Assembly: GCA_947000775.1 (NCBI GenBank)
Contig: CAMQGK010000110.1
Location: forward strand, 22,107,501 to 22,171,500
Length of the DNA: 64,000 nt
Source: Pterois miles
Taxonomy: Eukaryota; Chordata; Actinopteri; Perciformes; Scorpaenidae
Direction of reading: 5' to 3'
Shown: piece after piece, positions 1-11,874 of the stretch
Layout: every line of letters starts with the position of its first letter
How positions within the stretch are numbered: the stretch's first letter is position 1
Notes under the pieces: generated by a model
What the model was told of the DNA's origin: nothing
Databases searched by the model: none
Seen by the model: the letters and a program-made list of their open reading frames with translations, nothing else
Position numbers and translations under genes: made by a program

Positions 1-413
1 AGTTCACTTGTGTTTGCAGTGATAAAATCATTAACTGCTGCTGCTTCTCCCTGTCATGAAAATAGCTCCACTTCAGACCGATGGCAACTGGCACAAGTTG
101 TATAGTATATTAGTACAGTACAGAGTTGGAAGGAAGTTATGTTTTCAGTTCCATCTGGTTGTCTGTTTGCAAAATATCTCAGTGAATTTAAACAGAATTT
201 GTGGCACATAATTATTGGCTCAAGGATCAGCTGATTGGAATTTGGTCATAATATGTAATTGGGATTTCTGCCATTAGGCCATTTATTAATACACAATTAT
301 CATGTTGCGTTCATGAGCTGGAAGGAAAATCTGTCATCTGGGACTTTTCAGTTGGCAGCTAAAGAGCGTTGCATTAACTTGCTGGTCTGTAAGAATCTAT
401 GCTAGAATTTGTT

Positions 414-1042
414 GCTAGGCTGTCAAAATTAACACAATGATAACACATTAGTGCAAATTTGTTTTAACATCACTAATTTCTTTAATGCATTAAGGCAACT
501 TGCGATTCTAAGGTTGTGAGTGAAGATGCTGGCATCACATGAAACTAGAAAACCTCAGGAATCCATCAGCACAACCATGTTGTACTAGCCAATTGCAAAA
601 GATGCTAAGTAACACTCCAGACTTATGCTAAATTGTGACAAAAAGGTGTCCTTGACCTCTGACTTCAAGATATGTGAATAAAAATACATACAAGTCTTTA
701 TAGTAATCACATGCAGTTTGAGTCAAGTCATAGTCAAGTCAACACACTGACAGCTGTTGTTGGGCTTGAATGTGGCATGTTATGATTTGAACATATTTTT
801 TATGCTAAATGCAGTACCTGTGAGGGTTTCTGGATATTTGTCATTGTTTTCTGGTTAATTGATTTCCAATAATAAATATAAACATGCATTTGCATAAAGC
901 AGCATATTTGGCCACTCCTATGTTGATAAGGATATTAGATAAGTCACAAATCTCCCTTTAAGGTACATTTTGAACCGACAAAAAATGTGTGATAAATTTG
1001 CGAATAATCATGATTAAATATTATAATCGCTTGACAGCCCTA
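414..1042 (-). repeat. Short non-autonomous DNA transposon, copy 1 of 3
   Basis: The same element recurs on the + strand at about 8565-9190 and 54381-55015. Here it lies reversed. The ends are inverted (TAGGCTGTCAA on the left, TTGACAGCCCTA on the right), and the body carries the shared blocks about a CTTAAAGGGAGATTTGTC core (here its complement) and a TCTTGAGGTCAGAGGTCA-like block. No transposase frame is present. The ends resemble hAT-type MITEs, but no target-site duplication could be recognised, so the superfamily is not certain. Confidence 0.7.
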
Positions 1043-2277
1043 ATTATAAACAAATATTATTTTTTACAGCTAATTTGTAAGTTGATAATTGCTGAAAATG
1101 TGTCATTTCCCTGCTGTAGAAATTAAACTGTGTTATAGAGCAGAGAGGCTGTATAGCATATATTACGCTGAGGTGCTTCTATCATGATGCAATGAACACG
1201 ACTGCACTGACAATATGTCGTTCTCTTACTATATACCTGCTTCAAAGCCATATACGTACATTGTTCTCAAGTGCAAGAGTTGCTTTTGTTCTTCTCATGT
1301 GAGTGTTGAGCTTCAGGTAAATCTGTAGGTCTCGCCTGTATATTGTGACTGGATGAGTGTGTGGGCTGAACCCCCACAGAGATTAATTGTTTCTCTCATT
1401 AGAAATACTCTGTCTGAATTATGCAAAAAAGAAATGTGAGCACATGCATAAGAAAAGATGCTGAATGACAAATATTGTTGCATGCAAGTTATGTGAACTA
1501 TAGCACAATGAAATAAGCAGGCATAATTTTAGTGTGGGAGTGATAATTGTTTAAATATCTAATAATTCAGTACTGTAGTATTGTGTGTTTGTGTGTATAC
1601 ACGTTCATTCTCTTGTCACGCATATAAATACTGTAAATGACTCAATTAACTAACCTTTTCTTTATTAACAGAGTACCACATCTTTTCAGATGTTGTTAAT
1701 TTTGCCTTTCTCAGCTTTGCACTCTGTTTTCCCTCTTTTTTCCCACACAACGCTGTCACACCACAATGACTCTAAGCTCTAGAGAACAGAGAGCAGCGCT
1801 CCCCTTCTAACACAGAAAGGTAATTTACTTGTAATTCCTCTTTTTGTTCCTTTTTAATTTATTAAATCATTGTTGCAGTGGATGCATGACAACCTGTATA
1901 CACTAGTTTACCTTAATACTCACTCTAAAGCAAAAAGGTTGATTTTTTTTTTTCTTTTTAAACAATCTTGGGTTAATGCTAAATGTCAAATGTTAGGCTT
2001 TATTTGTTAACAAATGCTGATTTAAACATGGTTAATGACTTCTGCTGCTTTCTTAAATTAAAGTGTCTGTAAGAAGGAATGCATGGATAGGTATATGAAT
2101 ACAGAGAGGACTTAGTCTCTTTTTCAAAGCCTCAGTCTTTCCCATTCGCTAAGATACTCATACAATAACTAGGCATCATTGTGATTATTACTTAAAACAC
2201 TATGAAATTTAACTCTTAAAGATGCTACTCAGTGTGAGCTCTACAATGACCGCGTATATTTTTTATTTTTTGTTCAG
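1043..2277. other. No gene seen; probably syntaxin intron
   Basis: AT-rich sequence with no exon that continues the syntaxin reading frame. The preceding SNARE exon of the gene (ending in the ...MLVESQ region of syntaxin-1 in other vertebrates) was looked for and not found, so it should lie before the window. Bases 1-413 are likewise featureless. Confidence 0.6.
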
Positions 2278-2388
2278 GGTGAACTGGTGAACAACATTGA
2301 GCGAAGTGTGCTGGATGCCCATGAATATGTGGAGCAAGCAAAGGAGAACATCCCAAAATGCAAAAAGTTCAAAAAGACTAGCAGACGG
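2278..2388 (+). CDS. stx1a: Syntaxin-1 alternative exon 9a (second half of SNARE motif)
   Basis: An exon of 37 codons, bounded by tgttcag on the left and gtgaga on the right, in phase 0 at both ends. It starts GELVNNIERSVLDAHEYVEQ and ends in a basic run (KCKKFKKTSRR). The heptad spacing of the Qa-SNARE helix is kept, but the sequence differs strongly from exon 9b, 239 bases downstream. Syntaxins 2 and 3 of mammals are known to use mutually exclusive exons at this place, so I read this as the alternative partner of 9b, likely spliced to membrane-anchor exon 10a. The basic juxtamembrane stretch would sit against the lipid head groups. Upstream exons are outside the window. Symbol assignment rests on exons 9b and 10b. 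Confidence 0.8.
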
Positions 2389-2627
2389 GTGAGATGCAAG
2401 ATGCACACATTTTACCAAGTGACTCATTATTTCCTCTTTCCTTTCTCCTTTTCTGCTTCCCCTTCTCTCTCCTTCTCTTTCTCACCCATTATTCCTTCCC
2501 GTTCCCCTCTCCTCCTCTCCATCTGTACCCACTCCTCCTCCTCCTCCTGCCTCCACATCTGCCTCCCTCTTTCTTCTTCCTGTCATGGCATGTCTTCCAC
2601 ACCTCCTCTGTAACTAACCTCTCCTAG

Positions 2628-3914
<1,287 letters not shown>

Positions 3915-3992
3915 AAGGTGATCCTGATAGGAGGTTGTATTGCAGCATGTCTGACAGTCCTCATTATTTCCCTCGCAGTTGGACTCAGTTAG
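3915..3992 (+). CDS. stx1a: Syntaxin-1 alternative terminal exon 10a (membrane anchor)
   Basis: After a polypyrimidine tract ending cccccatccag, the frame reads KVILIGGCIAACLTVLIISL, then AVGLS and a TAG stop, 25 codons in all. This is a C-terminal tail anchor of the right length and in the right phase (0) to follow ...SRR or ...ARR. It is not the classical syntaxin-1 anchor. Its end, (S)LAVGLS, looks more like the SVGL-type ends of syntaxins 2 and 3. A candidate polyadenylation signal AATAAA lies at 4399-4404. I infer an alternative 3' end, with exon 9a the likely partner. No transcript evidence is available here. Confidence 0.75.
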   Translation, partial: KVILIGGCIAACLTVLIISLAVGLS

Positions 3993-4398
3993 GACCCTAA
4001 GAAATCCCCACAGAGCAGACAGAGCAGGAGGTGATGCCTCCCTCTCAGGGTCATAATGTCCAGCAGTTAAAATGTACTGTATGTTGGGCTCTGTATTGTG
4101 CAGTCAGTAGCTGAAGTAGGAAGTAGTAGTAGTAGGCTGACATTACTGCCCTGGAGGCAGTCCAATACTGTATGTCTCTGTGCACTCAAATATTTCACAT
4201 TAACTTTTACACAGACTTTTTAATATATATTCTTTTTCTAACTGAACAGTCAAAAGTCTCGAGTAGCTAACTTGTACTTTGTGTCATAATTCACATACTG
4301 TACCTTTGTCGTTTGCATGTTCTGCAGTCTGCTGAAGAGATTTGCATGTTTTTCTACAAACACAAAGTTGCAGATATGTGGTTGTGTCAATTAATCAA

Positions 4399-4404
4399 AA
4401 TAAA
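4399..4404 (+). promoter_or_regulatory. Candidate polyadenylation signal for exon 10a
   Basis: AATAAA, about 410 bases after the stop codon of exon 10a. No other feature competes for it, but a hexamer alone is weak evidence. Confidence 0.35.
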
Positions 4405-4671
4405 CCTGTGATGACTCAAAGAGAGAAATAATTTTCAAAGCACACATACCTCAGCATAGTTCACGAACAGCCAGTCTCACATACAGATGTATCTAACATT
4501 GACAACATTCAAAACGTTTTTAGGCTTTGAGAAAATTTTACAAATGTAAAACTTTCAATGATTAAAAATCATAATACAAAGAGCGAATGATTTTTGGGCT
4601 TCTGGGAATTTTTTGGTTGCAGTACCGCAAGTAGCCACTGGGAAAAATTGGCAGCAAAGCTGAGTGACAAT

Positions 4672-4745
4672 AATAAGATAAGATAAGATAAGATAAGATA
4701 AGATAAGATAAGATGAACCTTTATTAATCCCCGGAGAGAAATTGG
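4672..4745 (+). repeat. AGATA repeat with a retroposon-type 3' tail
   Basis: About ten tandem AGATA units lead into TTTATTAATCCCCGGAGAGA, a block seen at the 3' tails of many fish LINEs and SINEs. The body of the element is not recognisable upstream. Confidence 0.55.
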
Positions 4746-4818
4746 GGGTAATAGAAGAATAAAAAAAAAAAAAAAAAAAAAAGTATAATAAAAAAAAAAA
4801 AAAAGGGGGGAAAAAAAG

Positions 4819-4859
<41 letters not shown>

Positions 4860-4968
4860 GGGGGGGGGGGGAGAATTTTATATATATAAAAAAAAAATAT
4901 ATATAAATATAAAAATATATTTATATATATATATATAAAAAAAAATATATGAGTAGAATAAAAATATA

Positions 4969-5007
<39 letters not shown>

Positions 5008-5364
5008 GAGGTAATTGGGGTGATTATTTTAATTAAAATAAAAAAATAAAATGTGGGGGTTTGTTATTAATTTAATATAAAAAAAATTAATTTAATTATT
5101 TAAATAATTTAATTAAAAAAAAAAAAATAATTTTTTAAATATATAATATTAATAAAAAAAGAGGGAGAAGAATAGGGGGGGTGTTTTTTTAAAAAAAAAA
5201 AATAAAATAAATAAAAAATAATTATTTTTTTTTTATTTTTTTTTTTAAAAAAAAAAAATTTTTTTTTTTAAAAATTTTTATTTTTTTATGAGGGGGAGAA
5301 AAAAAAAAAAAAAAGAAGAAGAAAAGATTGTTTTTTTTTTAAAAAAAAAAAAAAAAGTGTGTGA
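4733..5364. other. 632-base stretch with no C on the + strand; likely failed consensus
   Basis: From the last C of the ATCCCC block to GACTG at 5365 there is not one C. The stretch consists of long runs of A or T joined by G blocks and TA steps. It is unlike any repeat elsewhere in the window and begins exactly where the AGATA retroposon tail ends. I regard it as unreliable sequence over a low-complexity tract rather than true genomic DNA. Confidence 0.75.
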
Positions 5365-6228
5365 CTGAGTGTCTAAAAAGTGCTAAAAAGTAAAACAAAA
5401 CTAAATCTATTCTGTTATCAAATTCTACCAAAGTGGCCTTGTGATATTACCTTAAAATATTAAACTTCTGGCCGGAGTTTCATCTCTTTGCTTATATACC
5501 CTTTGGGAGCGGGTCCTCTTCACAGAGTCCTCCATGTTGCTCCACCATGTTTCTCCAGTAGCCCAGAACAGACAAACCAAACACTGGCTCTAGAGAGCAT
5601 CTCACATTTTTACATTACCCGAAGGCCACCGCAGGTCTCCGACCAGCTTGCTCACATTTCCACAATCTTGTAAAGGGAGGAGTGAGCAGCTGGTTGCAGT
5701 CTGCAACGACACCACTAGATGCCATCTTACACACTGTACCTTTAAGAACTAATTGTTGATTTACTGTTAAGGTTATTTCAGGACGTAGCTCCATGAATTG
5801 CTTTCTGCCAAGCTACCCTTTTAGCTGCCACCAGATGGCGCCATCATTTAGGATTCCATATTCTTTCCACTCATAGTGGCTTTAAATATGACAACAATTC
5901 ATGTTTGTGGCATGTGTGAATATACTGTTTGTTGTTTAATGTGGTCTGAACAAAATGCAGGAACCAAAAATGTATGTTTTTTTAAAGTAAAAGATGTAGA
6001 AATGCTTCTAAATCACAGTCACACTCTAGCAACATCATCAGATACACTAAAGTCAAATAGTCTGTCTCCAAACTGCATTGCTTTTCTTTTAAACTGCATT
6101 TTGTTCCGATTATTATAAATATTGTAACATATTTTAATGTACAATACAACACATTTCTAACATGTTTTCCTCTGCTCCCCATTTGCTGCCACGGATGACT
6201 CTTTATCTGTTATTTCCTGACTTTACAG
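5365..6228. other. Intron before the last syntaxin exon
   Basis: No exon seen. The part at about 5998-6190 recurs in altered form at about 10230-10390, which suggests that the region around exon 10b was once duplicated. Confidence 0.5.
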
Positions 6229-6306
6229 AAGAAAATTATGATTATTATATGCTGCGTGGTTCTGGGAATTGTCATTGCTTCTATTGTTGGGGGAACGCTG
6301 GCCTAA
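6229..6306 (+). CDS. stx1a: Syntaxin-1 terminal exon 10b (canonical membrane anchor)
   Basis: Following ctgactttacag, the frame reads KKIMIIICCVVLGIVIASIV, then GGTLA and TAA: 25 codons, phase 0. This is the conserved tail anchor of neuronal syntaxin-1, with the two palmitoylatable cysteines. The IVIAS core and terminal A resemble syntaxin-1A more than 1B, although GGT is 1B-like. It completes the frame opened by exon 9b. The last 25 residues span the presynaptic plasma membrane and leave almost nothing outside. Rabgef1 lies downstream on the same strand, as expected from the human 7q11 linkage. Confidence 0.9.
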   Translation, partial: KKIMIIICCVVLGIVIASIVGGTLA

Positions 6307-8560
6307 ACCTCGACCGTATAGTCGCACTAAAAGACACAGCCGCACACACAACAGAGCAAAAACACGACAGATTCACATTTTCTGTTTTCTGTTTTCACGA
6401 ATGCAATCTATTACATGTGTTGCGCGAGATGCGTTACATATTGTGTGACATATTTTTACGCGCGGCGTACAGGGCCAGAGGTGTTTTCGCATGAGTTGCT
6501 ATTTTGTAAATGTGTGGTGCTGCAAACTGTTTATCTGAGTGTTGAGTGTTGTCAACGATATGATGTTTCCAAAAGTGAACTCTTGAATGAAAAAAAAAGT
6601 TACTAAATGATATGTAACACTATACTAATACATTCCACCTTCCAAATATGATAAGTTGTAATGTCTATTTTGTGTTACACAGGCAAAGTGACAGGCCACT
6701 AATCTGCAGTGTTTTAAGAGTCACGTTATCTATAAAACTGTTTATTTACACCTTTATTTACGTCATCTTTTCTTTCTACTTTCTCTCTCTGATGTCCTCT
6801 ACCTCCCTTCAAAAGCCCTGCATGGTTTAGTTCACTGTTAAGTGGTGTTTATATTGCAAAGGACAAAGAAAACATGTTGGATATTTTGCTCGTGGAATCA
6901 TCACACTGCCAAACTTTTCTAACTTGTAGTTTGCGGACACAGTGCTACTGAGCTGACTTCATCTGGCCTTATCAGTTGTGAAGCATTTCTGACCGTTGTG
7001 AGTGTGCGTGAGTCATGGGACGAAAATATGAGTGCTTGTTATATTAGCCACCTGTGTCTTTGTTTTGTATAAAGCGTAAACTGATATAAAGCTCTCTAAC
7101 ACTGCCAGTATGTTCAAATAAGCTGTTAAAATGGAGTCTAGTCTGGTTTGGATTGATAATTCTGGTCTGTAAGTGACAAACCCCTGTTGTTTTATGTCTT
7201 TTTAAAAAAAAAAAAAAAAAACCAAGCTTTAAACAGTTCATATTCTCCTGTCAAGCTACTTCACTGTTTATTTTCAAGGGTCAGTGAAAGCGTTAGCATG
7301 AACTCTAAGTAGCCCTGTAAAAGACTCTCATATCAGTTTTCAGGCGACACATCAGACACGCACAGACTGCAGCCGTGTTACCATGTTGCCTACTCAACTT
7401 GTTGCCTTTGTGTTGTGCTGTGATGACATGGTTTTGTTTGTTTGATTTGAGTTTGTTTTGTTTTTCAAGTAAAGTTTGTCTGAAAAAATCAGAGTTGTGT
7501 GTTGTTTTGCCAAAGTGCATTCACGGGAAATTCAACCTGGCTCTTCTCATATCTGTGTTGTCGTATATTCAGAATGTGAGTCATTATAACTTAGCACGTG
7601 TCATGTCATTATAGAGGTTCAGGAAAGCGACTGCCTCCACCCCTTCCTTCTCAAGAGAGCATTGTTTGCCTCCCAGTAACTGTCTACTTACTTTATTTAT
7701 CTCCAGAGTTCAGTGAAAGCGTTGACCTAGACGTTATGTTGTATTGGACCTCAGCCAACATGTTTAGGCTGATTCTCTCCCCCAGAAGGAGGTCCATTCT
7801 TTGCTTTGGTTGGTGTGGTTTTTGGTATTATTGGAAATTTTCTAAATTTTAAGCCTAATATATCATTTTCTGCCCCAGTCTGGAAATCCCACATTAGAGC
7901 TATATGAGTAAACTTTTGACAGAAACAGATTTATTTCTTACAATTAGTAAAACCCCTTATTCCAAGTTATACCAGCTTTGTATTTTTCAGTCATCTTTGA
8001 GCATGCAACTTATGTTAACACTGATCTTTTTTTTTCTTGCATTGTAAATATTTACTTCCCACTTTTTTATAGGGCAACATGGCACTTCACATTTCATTGA
8101 CTCGTGTCAGGACTCTGAAGTTCCCCTTTCCCCACAGACAAAGCACACAGAACATTTACGTCCTCTTCTAATCTCGTAACATTACATTTTCGTAACCAAT
8201 AAAACTGTACACTACATGAATAATTGTACTTTCCACTGCCCTCAAGTCAACATTTAAAACAAACTTCAGTTTTATCTATTCAATAAATAAGTTATTATAA
8301 AGCATAGTAAGGATAATGTAATAATGTGCTTTGCGTTCTTGTTACACCACAGCATTTAATAATTAGATCATAATGATTGTCCAGTTTTTAAGTAATTTTG
8401 CTTGTATATTTCTCACCAAAACAATTGTTTTCACTTCCACCTATCCTCGTGGGAGCACATGCTGAATACCGCACTAATTTACTGGTAAAGAAACAACCCA
8501 TCTGTCTATACAAGGAAGTATCTGCAGGGAAATCATAAACAGAAATTTACACAGTATTTT
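6307..8560. other. 3' flank of syntaxin gene; no further gene seen
   Basis: Probably 3' untranslated sequence grading into intergenic DNA. AATAAA-type hexamers occur near 8200-8290 (for example CCAATAAAACTG). The short open frames here have no family resemblance and no splice logic. Confidence 0.4.
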
Positions 8561-8564
8561 ATGG

Positions 8565-9190
8565 CTGTCAGTCTATTAAAATATTTAATCATGATTAATT
8601 GCATGATTGTCCATAGTTAATTGCAATTAATCCCAAATTAATTGCACATTTTTTATCTGTTTGAAATGAGCCTTAAAGGGAGATTTGTCAAGTATTTAAC
8701 ACTCTTATCAACATGGGAGTGGACAAATATGCTGCTTACAAATGTATGTACTGTATATATTTATTATAATGACAAATATTGTCCAGGAACTCTCACAGGT
8801 ACTGCATTTAGTATAAAAATATGCTCAAATCATAACATGTCAAGCTCAACCCCAACAGGTAACAACAGCTGTCAGTGTGTTGACTTGGTTATAATTTTCC
8901 CCAAATCATAAAGTGGGCTTGTCTGTAATGATCGTGGGTACCCATAGAACCCATTTTCATTCACATATCTTGAGGTCAGAGGTCAAGGAGGTCTTTGAAA
9001 GTGGCCACACCAGTTTTTCCTCACCAAAATTTAGTGTAAGTTTGTGGCTTTATTCACCCTCCTTTGCAACAAGCTAGTATAACAAGGTACCAATGAATTC
9101 CTTAGGTTTTCACGTCTTATGTGAAGCAGGATGGTGTTCAATTAAAATTCAATTAAAATGAATTTGTGTTAACATGATAAGACAAATTGA
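8565..9190 (+). repeat. Short non-autonomous DNA transposon, copy 2 of 3
   Basis: Begins ATGGCTGTCAGTCTATTAAA and carries the same ordered blocks as copies 1 and 3, including CTTAAAGGGAGATTTGTCAA and ATCTTGAGGTCAGAGGTCAA. No coding capacity. Confidence 0.7.
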
Positions 9191-9219
9191 CCATGGTTTA
9201 ATAGATTCAATGTGTTCTT

Positions 9220-9650
9220 CGCCAGCAGGCAGAGATGGCTGGCTGTTTCACCTCATCACATGCTACAGCTGGTTGTACACTATCACTAAATCACACTCAG
9301 CTAAAACTCGTGGCATACTTTTAATACGGTGCACAAGAGCCTCTCACTGAAAGACAACTAAGATATTACAGACCTGTTCAGAAGTATGTAAACATATTTT
9401 CATAGTTATCTATGTAATCAGTTATTTATCTGGGTTTAAACTGTAAATGTGTTGAAGTGTGGTGTAGCCTGCCTGTGAGAACAGGATCACTTCCTCGGCA
9501 GGTCTGCACAATGATGATCTTGGGTTTGTTCAGCAGCGCTGGACATTGAGCCCAAATGATTGTTAATGTTGGGGACTTAATCTGGTTGCTCATCATTATA
9601 ATCAAACCCAAACACACCCACCAGATTCCTTTGAGACATAATAACAACAA
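9220..9650 (-). pseudogene. Decayed caspase-1 fragment (p20 end and p10 start)
   Basis: On the - strand, 9426-9650 still reads CPALLNKPKIIIVQTCRGSD, matching CPALLNKPKIIIIQACRG of the intact gene at 12600-12834. The pentapeptide around the catalytic cysteine is changed from QACRG to QTCRG. The bases at 9220-9345 match the region around 12400-12513 of casp1 but contain stops in the corresponding frame. No CARD, His exon or final exon accompanies it. It is the relic of an older tandem copy that has lost function. Confidence 0.8.
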
Positions 9651-11518
9651 ATACCATCTATCTGGGCAGGTTTCCAGTGTTTACAGAACTTCAGCTAAAA
9701 TGAGAGTAGAGAATAACAGACGTTAGTTTCACTGACAGTGTTCCACGCTGAGCCGTGCCAGAGGAATGTGGTATATAGGGTACGGTATATGATGGACTGT
9801 AAGCATAGATAAGAATTAGGCATTGGCAAGAGAGGACAGGTCAACTTTAGTTCACCCTGATAGGGTGAGACTTGGAAAGGAAATCAGCACTATAAATCTG
9901 TGGCTAAGGAAGCCAGGAATGTAACAAATTATTCCCAGCAGTCACTGCTGATGGGATATTTCCTGTAACAAGGATGTTTTATTTTAAAACATAGTTTACT
10001 GGGTAGTGCAAGGCTGAAGTATCAACTGCTAAATTCATGTTAGTTTGTCTTCATAAACATTGCTTACATTTATTGAATTTAGTTTGAATAAAGATTTGAC
10101 TCTGAACTTTGTGTTGTCACTTGACCTACAGTATGCTTATGGATTTCCTTTGGATTTGATTTCATACATTTGTAGGCAAGTATGTTTTAAAATTTGGTGG
10201 AAGAATAAAGAGCTAATCTCTTTACATCTTTTTGCATCTCTTCTCTTAGTAACATCATCACATACATTACAATCAAGAATTTCTCCAAACTGCTTTTCTT
10301 CTAACCCGCATTCTGCTCATGTATACTGGTAGTGTGACATTTCTACAGTCACATGTTTTCCTCTGCAGTCTTTTGCTGCCTCCGGTGACAGTTGTAATTA
10401 CATCTGATCATTTTTTATGAGTGTTATATGAATGTCTTGACCCTTAACACTCACAGAGCAGGATGACACAAGGCAGGATTCAGTCAAAATACTCTGAAGT
10501 TTAATGAACATACATGGGTATACAGTACATTACAAACTAGTTAGATAAAGCTCAAGCGAGTATATGATGTACTGTAAGCGTAGATAACAATAAGGCACTG
10601 GGGAAGGAAGACAGGTCAACTTTGGATCAGTTTGAATAAAGATTTGACTTGAAGTCTGAACTTTGTGTCGTCAGTTGACCTACAGTATGCTTTTGGATAC
10701 ATGAGCATGTAGCTACAAGCTAAAGAATTAACTTTATTTTATTTGAATGGTCCAGTGTCACACATTGTATAAAATAGCATAACAAGCCCACAACAGCCGG
10801 CATTCCCAACCTGGCCCAACTGTTCATAAAACAAAACATCTGGAGTGCTTAATGTAAGTAACTGCCACAGCAACATGAACATTAACGTGCTGCTTGTCTC
10901 GGCCCTGGAATGGATTTCCATACATTATAGTCCCCATTTAATAAATGCCACTTCTTCTTTTAAGTGGCAAGAAATTAGGAAAATCAACTGTAATTTCAAT
11001 AGAACAATACTATACCATTTCTATAATTTTTGGTTTATTTTTATCAAGAGTGCTGGTGATTAGTAGTTCCCACTGTGTCTTCTAGGTTTTAAGGAGTTTA
11101 AAATAAAAAGATAATAAAAGATAATAAACGTTGCACATTTTACATTGTACGTATGGAGTGAATCTAAGTGATTATACATTTGCGGGCACGTATGTATAAA
11201 GAGCCTGGTGCAGGCAGTCATTCAATATCCTGTTGACTAGCTGCATGACGTCCATGAGAAAGCAAACTATTGAATACAAGTTAATACAAATGTCTATGGT
11301 CCATTCATTCAAATGCTAACACACTGTTAGTTGTACGTATATATATAAAAATATAAATGTTAGAAGTTTTTATAGTAATTTTCATCATGGGTGAATTATG
11401 TGACATGGCCCCCTGGACACAGACTATAAAAGGACAAAACACCAAGACTGAAAGAGATTATTATCTCTTTATTATTATTTATTATTTATTATCTCTTTAC
11501 TATTATCTCTATATTATT
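9651..11518. other. Intergenic, with small local duplications
   Basis: No gene recognised. A block ending GACCTACAGTATGCTT occurs twice (about 10080-10140 and 10630-10695), and a block around ACAGGTCAACTTT occurs near 9835 and 10610. The segment 10230-10445 resembles 5998-6250 just upstream of, and into, syntaxin exon 10b. Confidence 0.5.
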
Positions 11519-11755
11519 TCATGTCTTTTTGCAGTCGCTTTGTTTATCTTTGCAGTCATTATGAATCTCTGCAGTCGTTTCACGTCTTATTGCAGTTGTT
11601 TTGCATCTCTTTGCAATTGTTTTGCATCTCTTTCCACTCATTTTGTGTCTCTTTACACTGATTTTGCATCTCCTTGCAGTCACTTTGTGTCTTTTTGCTG
11701 TCGTTTTGCATCTCTTTGCAATTGCTTTGCATCTATTTGCAGTCCATTCTGTCCA
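11519..11755. repeat. Imperfect minisatellite of TTTGCATCTCTTTGCAGTC type
   Basis: About ten degenerate units of roughly 24 bases, alternating TTTGCATCTCTTTGCA-like and GTCGTTTTG-like halves. The open frames across it on both strands follow from the repeat and are not genes. Confidence 0.8.
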
Positions 11756-11874
11756 ATGGTCCCCTTGGCCTGTGCCCAGTAGGCTCATTCAGTAATTCAT
11801 CCATAAGATTGATCTATTCACCAACTAGTAACTCATCAGCAAACATGGCTGTCTTAAACACAGTGAATCCTGCC

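Noticed and set aside
11519..11788. Open frames on both strands of Lys/Arg/Cys-rich or Phe/Leu/Cys-rich character
   Set aside because: They are translations of the TTTGCATCTCTTTGCAGTC minisatellite.
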